Shown here in pieces: positions 35,501-43,141 of a stretch of 64,000 bases of DNA. The translations under genes were made by a program, and so were the position numbers. The stretch lies in the NCBI RefSeq assembly GCF_010183535.1, contig NC_071329.1, positions 15,376,001-15,440,000 of the forward strand. Reading direction: 5' to 3'. This DNA is from Caenorhabditis remanei. Its lineage: Eukaryota > Nematoda > Chromadorea > Rhabditida > Rhabditidae. A model generated the notes under the pieces. The model worked only from the letters and a program-made list of their open reading frames with translations. It made no database searches and had not been told where the DNA came from. Every line of letters begins with the position of its first letter. Within the stretch, counting starts at the first letter, position 1.

Positions 35501-36942
35501 TCTACATATTTTTAGAGTAAAATTCTTGAAAAATTCGGGAGTTTTAAAGAAAGTATTACTGTAGTTTTATAGAGAGAATTTTTGAGCTTTCAAACAAGTT
35601 AGATTCTGAAATTTGAGCTACTAAACAATAAATCTGGATTTTAGTAGAAAAGGCGTTGTCTCACTACACTTTCTAAGCTCTCTGGCCTAAAAAGTGTCTG
35701 TCTGTGTGTACAAAATGTCCTGATGTCCTAGAATTCAATATTACCGAGTAGCTGAAGACGTTAAGATTCTGAATCCGGCTTCAATTTTTGAAAAATATCA
35801 GAATTAATCGATTTCCAGCGACTTTTACCTTTAAAAAAGCAATTATCGGACTTATAATCGCTGTAAATCGTTAAATTTTCACTGTTTTCAAAATCTGAAA
35901 ACATATTTTGAATCCTCACGTCTTCAGCTTCCCTGGAACATCAAATTCCAGGACATCCGGACGTTTGGGACACACGGCCCATAATCCAAGGGTACATCGA
36001 AAAAGGGTACATCGTGATCATAGGGTACATTTAATCGAAGGGTACAGTGAATCTTAGGGTACATCTAGGAGCTATGATCATGGGGTACATCCATAGGGTT
36101 ATCATAGGGTACATCGAGTCAGAATTTTCATGAAATTTCAGAAGTCTCACAGTTTTCATCAAGTTTTGAAAAAAAAAACTTTACACACTTAGTTCGAGGA
36201 GCATATTACTGCTGTTCTCAGAGGGATGACATAATAAGATTTAGCAATTAAGACAATGCTCGAATCAATTATAGAAACTCCAACATGATCATCTTGCAAA
36301 TGGTTATTAGAGTAATTTATATGTATATCACCCTTCTCAAAAGATCAGTAATATGCTCCTCGAACTAAGTATTTAAAGTTTTTTTTTTCAAAATTTGATG
36401 AAAACTGTGAGACTTCTGAAATTTCATGAAAATTCTGACTAGATGTACCCTATGATAACCCTATGGATGTACCCCATGATCATAGCTCCTAGATGTACCC
36501 TAAGATTCACTGTACCCTTCGATTAAATGTACCCTATGATCAAATTTTTCATAGATGTACCCTTTTTCGATGTACCCTTGGATTATGGGCCGGGACACAC
36601 AGATAGACACTTCCTAGCTAAGGAAGGTCATGGCATCAGTTTGGAGTCATATGTGACGTGACCTAATTTTTTCGCAACTTTTCTCAGTAAACCCAGTAGA
36701 AATTGCGATCTGAAGACGCTAGAAATTCCCGGAAAATAATCGAAAACTTTTTAAAAAACTTCAAAATTCCTCTCAAATCTTCAACAATTGCCCTCTCATT
36801 TCAGGACTGCTTCTCCCGTTTCGTTCACACGAACGCCTACAAGGACGTGGCAAAAAAGTTGTCACTTCCGCAGACATTTCGTTTCAACTGCATCCGACTC
36901 CAGCCGGGAGCAGCGGGAGCGACAGCAACAGCGACCAATTAA
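14951..36942 (+). CDS. RGS-domain GTPase-activating protein, long isoform (8 exons)
   Basis: Exons by eye: 14,951-15,089, 15,334-15,427, 15,909-15,997, 34,300-34,420, 34,706-34,816, 35,008-35,160, 35,367-35,448 and 36,805-36,942. All phases agree and give 308 residues. The N-terminal 147 residues are basic and low complexity (TPPRKKSSLKEN, then DRKRKASKS and ERRRRS). An RGS fold fills about residues 149-290. The G-alpha contact residues known from RGS4 are kept: EEN in SEYSEENILFW, N in INIDHDTR, and D and R in LMEKDCFSRF. RGS proteins speed GTP hydrolysis by G-alpha subunits and so damp receptor signalling at the membrane. There is no DEP, GGL or PDZ domain, so it is a small RGS of R4/RZ type. 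An acceptor-like TTTCCAG at 14,908-14,914 could be a trans-splice or 5' UTR splice site. A poly(A) signal AATAAA is at 37,384. Intron 3 is 18.3 kb, unusually long for Caenorhabditis. Confidence 0.88.
15097..15215. repeat. P2 dispersed repeat, copy 2 (RGS intron 1)
   Basis: CGCGCTCTACCGAAACCGAA on the left and TGGAGCGCAGTTGTAAGAAC on the right. It starts within ten bases of the exon 1 donor. Confidence 0.65.
15539..15700. repeat. Half P1 repeat (RGS intron 2)
   Basis: ACTTGTCAAGACCCGG end, AATTGGCGCC block and the AATTAGAAAAAATTCTGAAA core. The other end is missing. Confidence 0.55.
16000..17962. other. RGS intron 3, first part
   Basis: No exon seen. Holds GTCAGTGTAACTTT words at about 16,320-16,347 and a (TC)n microsatellite at about 17,503-17,550. 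A run of TACTGTAG words lies at about 17,770-17,960, and a GTCGTC run near 17,325-17,340. Confidence 0.4.
17963..18090. repeat. Internally deleted P1 repeat
   Basis: ACTTGTCAAGGCCCGGATAC and TTGGCGCCAAAATTC are joined almost directly to GGTTCATTTTTTGAAGCC, without the usual core. Confidence 0.55.
18265..18345 (-). other. tRNA-like sequence (possible SINE or tRNA pseudogene)
   Basis: On the minus strand TTAGCTCAGCCGG resembles an A box and GGTCATGAGTTCGTGACCC a B box. CTCGGC and ACCGAG could pair as an acceptor stem. The anticodon arm is not convincing. Confidence 0.35.
18425..18555. repeat. P4 dispersed repeat (TTTCTCGAATACCAGACCTC)
   Basis: Contains TTTCTCGAATACCAGACCTC, then AAAACTGAATATATATTTGG and GCGTTTTCTCAGCTT. 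The same block recurs at about 20,835-20,945, 21,005-21,110, 38,335-38,460 and 38,880-38,985 in both orientations. Confidence 0.55.
19148..19272. repeat. P2 dispersed repeat, copy 3
   Basis: CACGCTTCTTACAACCGCGC on the left and GAAGCGCAGTTGTAAGAACT on the right. Confidence 0.7.
19405..19610. repeat. P1 repeat copy
   Basis: ACTTTTCAAGGCCCGGATAA end, TTGGCGCCAAAATTCAAA block and AATTAGAAGAAATTCTGAAA core. The right end is decayed. Confidence 0.6.
19611..22542. other. RGS intron 3, second part
   Basis: No exon seen. It contains two P4 copies in inverted orientation (about 20,835-20,945 and 21,005-21,110) that could fold back on each other. A degenerate P1-like stretch lies near 21,320-21,500, and pyrimidine-rich tracts occur. 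Confidence 0.4.
22543..22798. repeat. P1 repeat copy, near full length
   Basis: Left end TCGTCAAGACCCGGCC with AGACCCGGCTTCAAAAATG. The middle is AATTTCTTCTAATTCAGAAT, and the right end is TTGGCGCCAAGTGCCCGGGT followed by CTTGACAAGT. This is one of the clearest full-length members. Confidence 0.7.
23247..23373. repeat. P2 dispersed repeat, copy 4 (inverted)
   Basis: Reads GGCACAGTTCTTATAAATGC on the left and GCGGTTGTAGGAAGCGTGCC on the right, reverse-complementary in order to the other P2 copies. Confidence 0.6.
23628..24665. repeat. Large inverted repeat flanking a Tc1-like foldback element
   Basis: Left arm about 23,628-23,752 and right arm about 24,545-24,665 are imperfect reverse complements (TTGTTTCTGATTTTCGTTAA against TTGAATGAAAATCAGAAAC-type words, and GGGTATAAATTGGTC against GACCAATTTATACCC). 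The TA-flanked element at 23,969-24,540 lies between the arms. Confidence 0.6.
23969..24540. mobile_element. 572-bp Tc1/mariner-type foldback element with TA duplication
   Basis: Ends CAGTACCGTTCAAAAGG and TCTTTTGAGCGGTACCG are inverted and flanked by TA on both sides (23,967-23,968 and 24,541-24,542). The ends extend inward as diverged arms (TGGAAAATGACCAACTTT against GTGGTCATTTTCCA). It has no transposase frame, so it is non-autonomous. The same terminal 16-mer type ends the 1,588-bp palindrome at 46,009. Confidence 0.7.
25753..25870 (+). CDS. Alternative first coding exon of the RGS gene (isoform b)
   Basis: ATG at 25,753 opens a 39-codon frame that ends at a good donor (A|GTGAGT at 25,871) in phase 1. 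That is the phase needed to join the shared exon at 34,300. The predicted start is MPLKRRLPRSVSAPVFEK, basic, with SVSAP as a possible phosphorylation site, followed by LTIKLRDFLPFS. The joined protein would be 240 residues with an intact RGS domain. The exon is more GC-rich than its surroundings. It is preceded by a pyrimidine-rich stretch, as expected for an internal promoter with its own 5' UTR. Transcript evidence is needed. Confidence 0.7.
25871..28792. other. RGS intron 3, third part
   Basis: No further exon seen. Four copies of the CGCGTCAAAGGCACGCCAGA motif cluster at about 26,250-26,395, with another at 26,763-26,787 and a reversed one at 27,714-27,739. The inverted copy of the 870-1,185 repeat is at 27,270-27,565. 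Confidence 0.4.
27270..27565. repeat. Dispersed repeat, copy 2 (inverted relative to 870-1,185)
   Basis: Shares CGCGTTTGCACACCACTTGG, GGTTGAGTCGCCGC and GCGTGCTTATAAC near its left half. Its right half has TTTGGAGCGCAGATGCTTCA, matching the earlier copy in reverse. Confidence 0.55.
28793..29041. repeat. P1 repeat copy, near full length
   Basis: ACTTGTCAAGGCCTGCAC and CGAAGGCCCGGCTTCAAAAA on the left, AATTTCTTCTAATTCTGACT core, and ATTACCCGGGCCTAGACAAG on the right. Confidence 0.7.
29925..30185. repeat. P1 repeat copy
   Basis: Left end diverged (CTAGGGCCGGGCC), then GTTTCAAAAAATGAACCAAT, the TTCTGAATGATAGTCGAAAA core, a short TTTTGAATTTTGAATTTTGA run and CACCGGGCCTTGACAAGT. Confidence 0.65.
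30910..31282. repeat. Two P1 halves joined head to head
   Basis: About 30,910-31,090 reads in one orientation (GGCCGGTCC, then TTCTGAATCATAGTCAAAAA). About 31,090-31,282 reads in the other (AATTAGAAGAAATTCTGTAA, then CGGACCTTGACAAGT). The junction forms a larger palindrome. Confidence 0.6.
31854..31899 (+). CDS. Alternative short first coding exon of the RGS gene (isoform c)
   Basis: ATG at 31,854 gives 15 codons (MRSPRKLLKQLSISR) plus one base, then a strong donor (G|GTAAGA at 31,900). The phase is 1, matching the shared exon at 34,300. The joined protein would be 216 residues, little more than the RGS domain with a short basic, amphipathic-looking N terminus of the kind that targets small RGS proteins to membranes. 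About 31,380-31,850 upstream is pyrimidine-rich and lacks repeats, as in Caenorhabditis promoters and 5' UTRs. The short length makes chance agreement possible. Confidence 0.6.
32021..32245. repeat. P1 repeat copy
   Basis: ACTTGTCAAGGCCCGGCCCG end, ACTTCTTCTAATTCTGAATG core and GGCGGCAAGTAACCC. The right terminus is lost. It lies just after the isoform c exon. Confidence 0.65.
33097..33395. repeat. Tandem TTTGTCACTGTAAC repeats
   Basis: Two clusters (about 33,097-33,145 and 33,293-33,395) of a 14-16-bp unit TTTTGTCACTGTAAC or TTTGTCAGTGTAAC. They flank two diverged copies of a CATTTCCGGGTA-containing stretch. Isolated units also lie near 16,320 and 6,630. Confidence 0.65.
33945..34255. repeat. 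P3 palindromic repeat (ACTTGCAAACCGGG type), copy 1
   Basis: Arms meet around 34,090: CATATGTCTGTGACTTACCA and CGGGCCGGATGGCGGATCGT on the left against GATCCGCCATCCGGCC and GTAGGTCACAGACATAGAAC on the right. The left end is ACTTGCAAACGGGCC. It ends about 45 bp before the shared RGS exon at 34,300. Confidence 0.7.
34842..34965. repeat. P2 dispersed repeat, copy 5 (RGS intron 5)
   Basis: ACGCTTCTTGCAACCGCGCT on the left, GGAGCGCAATTGTAAGAAAT on the right. It makes up most of the 191-bp intron between two RGS-domain exons. Confidence 0.7.
35976..36591. mobile_element. 616-bp palindromic element with perfect 9-bp target duplication
   Basis: Ends GGCCCATAATCCAAGGGTAC / GTACCCTTGGATTATGGGCC are perfect inverted copies. 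They are flanked by GGGACACAC on both sides (35,967-35,975 and 36,592-36,600). Arms of about 230 bp carry many GGGTACAT words. The unpaired centre (about 36,215-36,340) is unique. A 9-bp duplication with long terminal inverted repeats fits a Mutator-like or foldback element. There is no coding frame. It sits in the last RGS intron. Confidence 0.9.
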
Positions 36943-37713
36943 AAAGACAACTTTCAATTCATTATTCCCCTCCTCCACTTCATCGTCGTCTACACCCTCC
37001 ACACCCAACACACTCTCTCCCTCTTCTTCCCGCCGTTCGTTTTCTTCCAGATTCTTCCGAAAATCCTCTTCAAAATCGCCCCAACGATCTCAATCACCGA
37101 AACATTGATATGCATTGTGCACAGTGTGGCCAGAAATCTAGTCTTTTTGAGCCACAGCTCCCCCCGTTTTTGACTGTTTTATACCCCCAAAAGACGGTTA
37201 CTTTTCCCTTTTTAATTTAATTTTTTTTCTTGAACTTCTGAATTGATTGAGCTCCCCCTTCTCTGAAACGTAGTAATTATAGTGATCCTCTATTGAATTG
37301 GACCTAAACTATTTCTCTCCCACCCGATTTTACAACAGAAAATCTCTATTCCTTCAAGATTTCTTTTCCCGACCAAAACTGAAAATAAACCATTGCTTCT
37401 GAATTGGAATTTTTTGTCTCACTTCCGACAGCGAAGCCACGTTGTAGAAAATCAGTTTCTGAAAAATTTCTATTACAAAAATATTCTGGAACAGTCAGGG
37501 ATGATCCCTGTCAAATGAAACATTCAGTAAAGAGGGGACCGGTTTTATTTTAACCGTTTCTAATATCTGGTTAATGTTAAAAGGAATGGGACAACTTTTT
37601 ACAGGAACGTGTGGGTCGGGTAACAAAATAAATAATCTAAATATGCGTGTGTCGAGAGGGGAAAAGAAAAAGAAAAGAGGATCACATAAGAGATTGATTT
37701 GGAGGGGAACAAA
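36943..37713. other. 3' UTRs of two convergent genes
   Basis: The plus-strand RGS gene has AATAAA at 37,384-37,389. The minus-strand gene ending at 37,714 has TTTATT (AATAAA on its strand) at 37,544-37,549. A Ser-rich frame in the +1 register continues to 37,108 but has no splice route that I can see. Confidence 0.6.
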
Positions 37714-40700
37714 TTATTTGTTGCCTTTCGCTCTTCTTCCCGGGGTCTTTCTGGTCTCGGTTGATGGAGCAGCTGGACGAGTTGGAGTTGATGGGCCGGC
37801 AGCAGAAGACGTCGATGGCTGCTGGGAATCAGCTGCGAGCTTCTCCTTCCATTCCTTATCCTTCTTCTCTCTTTCCTCAGCGGCGACCTGCTCCTGGTCC
37901 AGGAACGCTGCATACTGTGTGGCTGCGTCTGCTCGTTCCACCCGAACTTGTGGCTCCATCCTCTGCCTTACCGTTTGATGGTTCTGTTCCATTTCCTCCG
38001 CACGTGCCGCTTGCTTCTTGCGAATCTCCTCGTCAGCCGCTTCGGCCTCCTTCATCTTCTTATCCACCGCATCCTTCATCTGCACAATCTCTTTCTTCGA
38101 GTAGAACTGTGGGACCAGGAAGCGTTTGGCGACAGAATCCATTTTGAGATCCAGCTTCTTGCGGTGAGTCTGTTGGTGTTCGAAGCGGAGAGCCCGATGG
38201 TGCTTCTTGAAGAAGTCCGACATCTCGGTTCTCGTGGCGTCCGTCATGTCGGTGCAGCGAGCGCGGAGAAGGAGATCTCTGGAAGAAATATAGGTTAATC
38301 CATGAAATAATTAATTAGAGAAGGTGTCAGTTTGGAGATGTGAAACGTGATCTATATCATTGGAAAACTGAAAATACGCTGATTTCAAATATATATTCAG
38401 TTTTCGCCTCCAATGCCTGGTATTCGAGAAAAACAAGGTTAAAGTTCTGAAAATGTTAAATTATGTCCTCATTGCAATTATTGCCTCTTTTCTAGCGTCC
38501 AAAATTCACCATTTTCATATTAGATTGTGCAAAAACTCTCAAAAATGGCTAAAAACCGCATATTTCCATCAATTTTCAGTGTTTGAATTTAAAAACGAGT
38601 CAAAGGTGCACCAGGCATCCCATTTTTAAGAGGAGAACATCTGGAAAGAAAACGCGTCAAAGTAGCGCTTGACTACCCATTTTTCGAACTTTTGGACTGT
38701 CGAAGCGCATCAAAAGAAAAAGGTGCGCCTGATAATGTAATTTTGAGATAAACTCGTCGACGGCGCACCAGAAAATTTCAAAAACGGGCCAGAAGCACGC
38801 CAGACAACTTATTTTTAAGTCATCATGCGAAAAGTTTTTGCCATTTTTTGCAATTTTCGCCTATTTTACCGAACTTTCAAATTGTTTTTCTCGAATACAA
38901 GACCTCGAGGGCAAAAACTGAATGTATATTTGAAATCAGCGTTTTCTCAGCTTATCAACGAAACAGGTCACGCCTATTAACTCCAAACGGACTACATGAC
39001 CTTCTCTAATAAGTCAAGAACTCACTGAATCTTCAGCAGCGTGTCCTCGTTGAAGTCGAGCGTGCTTTGATCGAAGTCCTCTTCGTTGAGCTCCTTCCAT
39101 TCAGTCATGAGGATGACTCGCTTCTTGAGATAGATGTAGACCGCGAGCAACGCGTCGACGAGCTCATGCTCATGAGGGAGTTTCTTCTCCGATTCCTCTC
39201 GACTCTTCTTATCTTCTTTCGCTTCATTCTCTTGAAGTTTGGATGGCAAAGGATAGGAATTTGATGGCTTATCGAGGATTCCACGCAGTTTCTTCCCTCC
39301 CGCCGCTGTTGTTCTTTCCTTGAGAACTGTTGCGTACAGCTCCTCCTCATCTGTCCACTCTTCTCCACCACAGTCCTCATCTTCGTGTTGGTACCGCTTA
39401 CGGTCTCCGACAGGTGGCTCTGAAAGTTGAAAATTTGTTTTAGTAGTGAAGTTGTTTTGGGTATACTTGCAAACCGGGCCGGCGCGTAACTCGCTTAAAA
39501 CGCAACATTATCGGCTGAAAAATATACCAAAATGTAGATCTCGACGAGTTCTATTTCTTTGACCTACTAATGGAAGGATGACAGATCGGTATTATGCCGC
39601 GGGCCGGGAAAAAGTGCCAAAAAAGGATAAAAACAGCCATTACCGTAATGTGCCGTGGGCCTGGCTAGAATTTGGTTATATTTTTCGGCGCATAACATTG
39701 CGTTTTAAGCGAGTTACGCGCCGGCCCGTTTCGACCCGGTTTGCAAGTATGGTTTTGGGTGTTACCTGCGAAAGTGAAGTGGATGCTGTAGAGCAGATAG
39801 GCAGCCCGTCCGGCGACTTTGTCGTTCATCGCATGTTTAGCGACAAGCTTTAGCAGCTCGATTCCATTAGCCTCGTAGAATTTTAGCCATGCTTCTGGAG
39901 ACGAGCGGACGATTGAGGAGATAGCAGAGAGAACACTTAAAAAGATGTGCGTCTTCATCGTCGCGTAGTTCTTCAAGAGCTCGACATATGTTCGGAAGAC
40001 TTCCGACTCGGCGATGGCCTTCTGGAACTCGGGACGGTTCTCAGCGATTTGTGGAATGAGACGGAGGTAGAGAAGTTGAACTTCTTCGTCTTTGGCGAGC
40101 TAAAAACAGGAAATTAAATGAATTGAGGTTCTTGGAAGCAACTCGCCGTCAAATTGGCGATAGCCTCAAGGCCTCTTGCTGAGACGAACTGATCGGCGAA
40201 GTTTCCGAGAATGAGATAGTCCTCGAGTTGATCGGCGAGTTCCTGTAAGAAAGGATATGTCTATAGGTATTTTGATGTTTTGGGGTCACTTTATACCATA
40301 CTTGCAAACCGGGTCGGCACGTAATTCGCTTCACACTGAGTTTATGAGATGAGAAATATACCAAAATATAGGTCTCGGCAAGTTCTATGTCATCGGCTTA
40401 CTACGAACTGCGTGGCAATTTAAACATTTGCGTTTTTGTGTTAAAAAACGGTTTTTTTAATAGATTTTAAAGGTATCTAGTGGTTTTCGGGTGAGTTTAT
40501 GCGGTTTCTGTCGACTTTTCACTCTCAAAAGTGCTAAAAATCGTTAAAATGAGAACATCTTGGCAATGTTTTTTTTGAGAAAAATCGATTTTTGTGGTTT
40601 TCAAGCGATTTCAAACGATTTTTAACACTAATGTTGCAAAAAACACATTAGCGACTAGTCATCCGACACGTATACTGGTTTTTTAGGCATTCTCGGTTTT

Positions 40701-41255
40701 TGACATTTTTTCCGGCCAACGACATGTTAACGACTAGCTCGTAGTAAGTCGATGACATAGAGCTCGCCAAGATCTACATTTTGGTATATTCATCAGCTCA
40801 TAATATTGCGGTATAAGCGAGTTACGCGCCGACTCGTGTTGGCTCGTTTCGGCAAGGTTTAAAGCTAACAAAAGTGGCAAATTTAAGTGGATTATGCTAT
40901 TCTTCTCCCTATTTCTGTTTCCGCGCCGACAAACCTTCGCTGCGGCGATCTTCGCCGGATTTTTGGCGAATTCCGTCGGATCCTCTCCGCCAAGAAGGAA
41001 GAATTGTGTGAAGAGGCATGGTCCTTGGTTGCCACCCATCGTGCTGCGCATCGCCAACTCGAGGAATTGCATATCCTAAAATGATTTATAATAGAAAATG
41101 CTAGAAAATTAGGATTTCAATACATTCGGCTTCAATTTCGTCACGTCATCATCTCTCGGCGGTTCCAGATCGAACGATTGTCCCGGTTCGGTGACACTTG
41201 TCGAGAGAGCCAACAGTTTCTTCCATGGATCGACGGTGGTCTCAGCGGACGTCAT
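37714..41255 (-). CDS. HspBP1/Fes1-like armadillo protein with coiled-coil tail (6 exons)
   Basis: Exons in gene order: 41,255-41,124, 41,075-40,935, 40,242-40,147, 40,099-39,766, 39,419-39,026 and 38,278-37,714. Phases agree and give 553 residues. Residues about 90-235 form an alpha-helical repeat region (LADQLEDYLILGNFADQFVS, then LLYLRLIPQIAENRPEFQ and HIFLSVLSAISSIVRSSPEA). It resembles the armadillo core of HspBP1/Fes1 Hsp70 nucleotide-exchange factors in its paired short helices and DYL..NFADQF start. Residues 236-290 are acidic. The last 190 residues are charged, likely coiled coil (VDKKMKEAEAADEEIRKKQ), and end in a Pro/Ser/Thr-rich basic tail. Family assignment is by appearance only; another armadillo-like protein is possible. 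The intron at 40,100-40,146 appears to use a GC donor. Two introns hold P3 palindromes. Confidence 0.85.
38335..38985. repeat. Intron with two P4 repeats and several CGCGTCAAAG motifs
   Basis: P4 copies at about 38,335-38,460 and 38,880-38,985 are in inverted orientation to each other. Between them lie degraded copies of the GCGTCAAAGGTGCGCCAGA motif near 38,590, 38,650, 38,750 and 38,795. All of this is inside the 747-bp last intron of the minus-strand gene. Confidence 0.5.
39463..39750. repeat. P3 palindromic repeat, copy 2
   Basis: Ends ATACTTGCAAACCGGGCC and GACCCGGTTTGCAAGTAT are inverted. The inner arms carry GCGTAACTCGCTTAAAACGC and its complement. It fills most of one intron of the 37,714-41,255 gene. 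Confidence 0.8.
40298..40860. repeat. P3 palindromic repeat, copy 3, with longer centre
   Basis: Left end ATACTTGCAAACCGGGTCGG, with arm words ATATACCAAAATATAGGTCT and TCGGCTTACTACGA answered by TCGTAGTAAGTCGATGACAT and GATCTACATTTTGGTATAT. The centre of about 300 bp differs from other P3 copies. It lies within an intron of the minus-strand gene. Confidence 0.7.
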
Positions 41256-42358
41256 TGTAGAATCACTGAAAGCAAAAAGACATTAAGTTATGGAGATCGG
41301 GACAAAAAGACAACATTTTACGGAAATTTGATGGAATTACGGGAAAATTGGACAATATATTTCAGAAATTTCGGCGCTGGTGCGAAAATTGACAAAAATA
41401 AAGTAAATCCTGACGATTTCCGGGTTTTTAAACCACGAAAACAGCAGAAATACAACATTTTAAGAAAAATTGATGAAAGTATGTGAAAATTGGACAAAAT
41501 GTGCCAAAAACTGCGGCATCGATGCGAAAAATGACAAAAAAAGGAATAATCTGACGACAATTGCTTGATTTCAACACACAAAAAAACAAAACATCGAAAA
41601 TTGAGCGGGCTGCGATTTTTCAAAAAGTCTTTCCCGCTGTGAAAGTTTGTCAAAGTCATTTTTACAACAAAAACATGTTGAAAACTAACAACTTTTTGTC
41701 TCGTAAAACTTGAAAGTGCCAAATAAAATTTTTGAAAACAAAAACTAGCCTTACATTCCACTTTTAGGTGAGCAATTAATTTTTTTCTAGAAAAATCTCG
41801 AATTTATTCCGAAAATCGAGGTGGCCGCGGCCGAGGAAACGAACGAATTCTCAGAAGAGCGCGCTTGCTTGGAGTGACGTCATCGTCAAATTTACGGCGG
41901 CTAATTCAGCTTTTTAAAGAAAAATTACGCTTTTGGAAGGGAATTTGTGTATTTTCAGTGTTAATTGAGCTAGAGTTCTTGTGGAATTTTTTTTTTCGAC
42001 GTAAAATTAAACAAACTTCATCGAAATGTTGCAAAAATTACAATGTAGCCGTTGTTTTCATCGACTATCCGTTTTTCAATAGTTTTTTAATTTGTTTCGA
42101 TAGTTTCTGTAATAGTTCGATTCAAATATCATCTTCCTGCTAGTTCACCGCAATTTCAGAGGTTTCATCGAGCATTTCAGAATAACGTCCGGCTACCGCG
42201 GCAATTTTTGTTCAAATTCTCGATTTTGAGAAGATTCTGCCTCAAAGTCAAACAAAAACTCGCCTTTTCACTTTATTAAAACAAAAATATAAATTATAGA
42301 ATAACATTACAATGAAAAACTCCAAAAATCGCGTTTCGAAGGAAAAACAACTAAAAAA
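41256..42358. other. Upstream region of the armadillo gene and intergenic spacer
   Basis: A GC-richer patch at about 41,818-41,900 (GGTGGCCGCGGCCGAGG, TGACGTCATCG) stands out and may be promoter sequence. TGACGTCA is a CRE-type site. No exon with credible splice sites is seen. Confidence 0.4.
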
Positions 42359-42640
42359 TTACAAGAAATTACAAAGAACATTTCTCAGACAATATTTAGA
42401 TAATTCATGATCTTCCGGATCTTCATCAATCACCCACTCTCCATTCCGATCCCGTTTAATAATTCCTTCCCAATTTCTTTTAGTTTCTGGATGGATTCCG
42501 ATGAAATCTATTTTTTCCGAGTTCCAAGTGAGTAAAACATGATAATTTATGGGAATTGACAAAATATTGATAGCAATGCAAGCATATCGAGTGAAACTGA
42601 AGTTTTCGATTAAGCTATCTTCTTTCAAATAATAATTATA
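42359..42640 (-). pseudogene. Six-TM family fragment (exon 2, 3' half only)
   Basis: Matches the last third of the 45,241 copy: ENFSFTRYACIAINILSIPI, then WNSEKIDFIGIHPETKRNW and DRNGEWVIDEDPEDHELS. Homology stops at about 42,630, so TM1-TM5 and exon 1 are missing. The end reads through the normal stop into KYCLRNVLCNFL. It is a truncated relic. Confidence 0.75.
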
Positions 42641-42778
42641 GAAGATTTGTCGTTTTTTATTGATTTTTTGGTTGCTTCAACTCGTAAGATCCCAACTTCC
42701 AACCAAAAACTGCAACATGAGAATGGAGTATTCCATATTTCCCAATTCCTCTCTTTTCGTTGTTATAGAAATAACCAT

Positions 42779-42957
42779 ACTTGTCAAATCACGGGCCGGC
42801 CCGGGCCGGGCCGGGCCCTCGGAAAATTTCAGGGCCCGGGCCGGCCCGCAGGGCCCGCAGCAAGCTTTTTTTTCAATATTTTGACGGGCCGGGCCGGGCC
42901 GGGCCGGGCCGGAAGATTTTTTTAGCGGGCCCGGCCCGGCCCGGCCCGTGACAAGTA
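42779..42957. repeat. Very GC-rich palindrome, P1-type ends
   Basis: Flanked by ATACTTGTCAAATCACGGG and CCCGTGACAAGTAT. The interior is several runs of GGGCCGGGCC in both orientations around a short AT-rich centre with TTTTTTTTCAATATTTTGAC. Ends match P1, but the core is replaced by GGCCGGGCC repeats. Base composition is far from its surroundings. Confidence 0.75.
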
Positions 42958-43141
42958 TGGAAATAACTAATGTTTCCAATATGTGAAACCCAATCTGGCA
43001 GTTTATTCTCTCCGAGACCTCCTGCCGTTTCCCTTGACCTCGCGTTTTCATAATTTCTCTCTACCCGGGTTTTTAAACAAACTGCGCCTTTCCTTTCTTT
43101 CATCATTCTTTATCAATCAATTGTTCAATAACATATTATTA

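Noticed and set aside
41318..41761. 147-codon minus-strand frame upstream of the armadillo gene
   Set aside because: Phe/Ser-rich with no membrane or domain pattern consistent with neighbours. It lies in the promoter region of the adjacent gene.
42677..43051. Gly/Pro/Ala-rich frames on both strands
   Set aside because: They are readings of the GGCCGGGCC palindrome.
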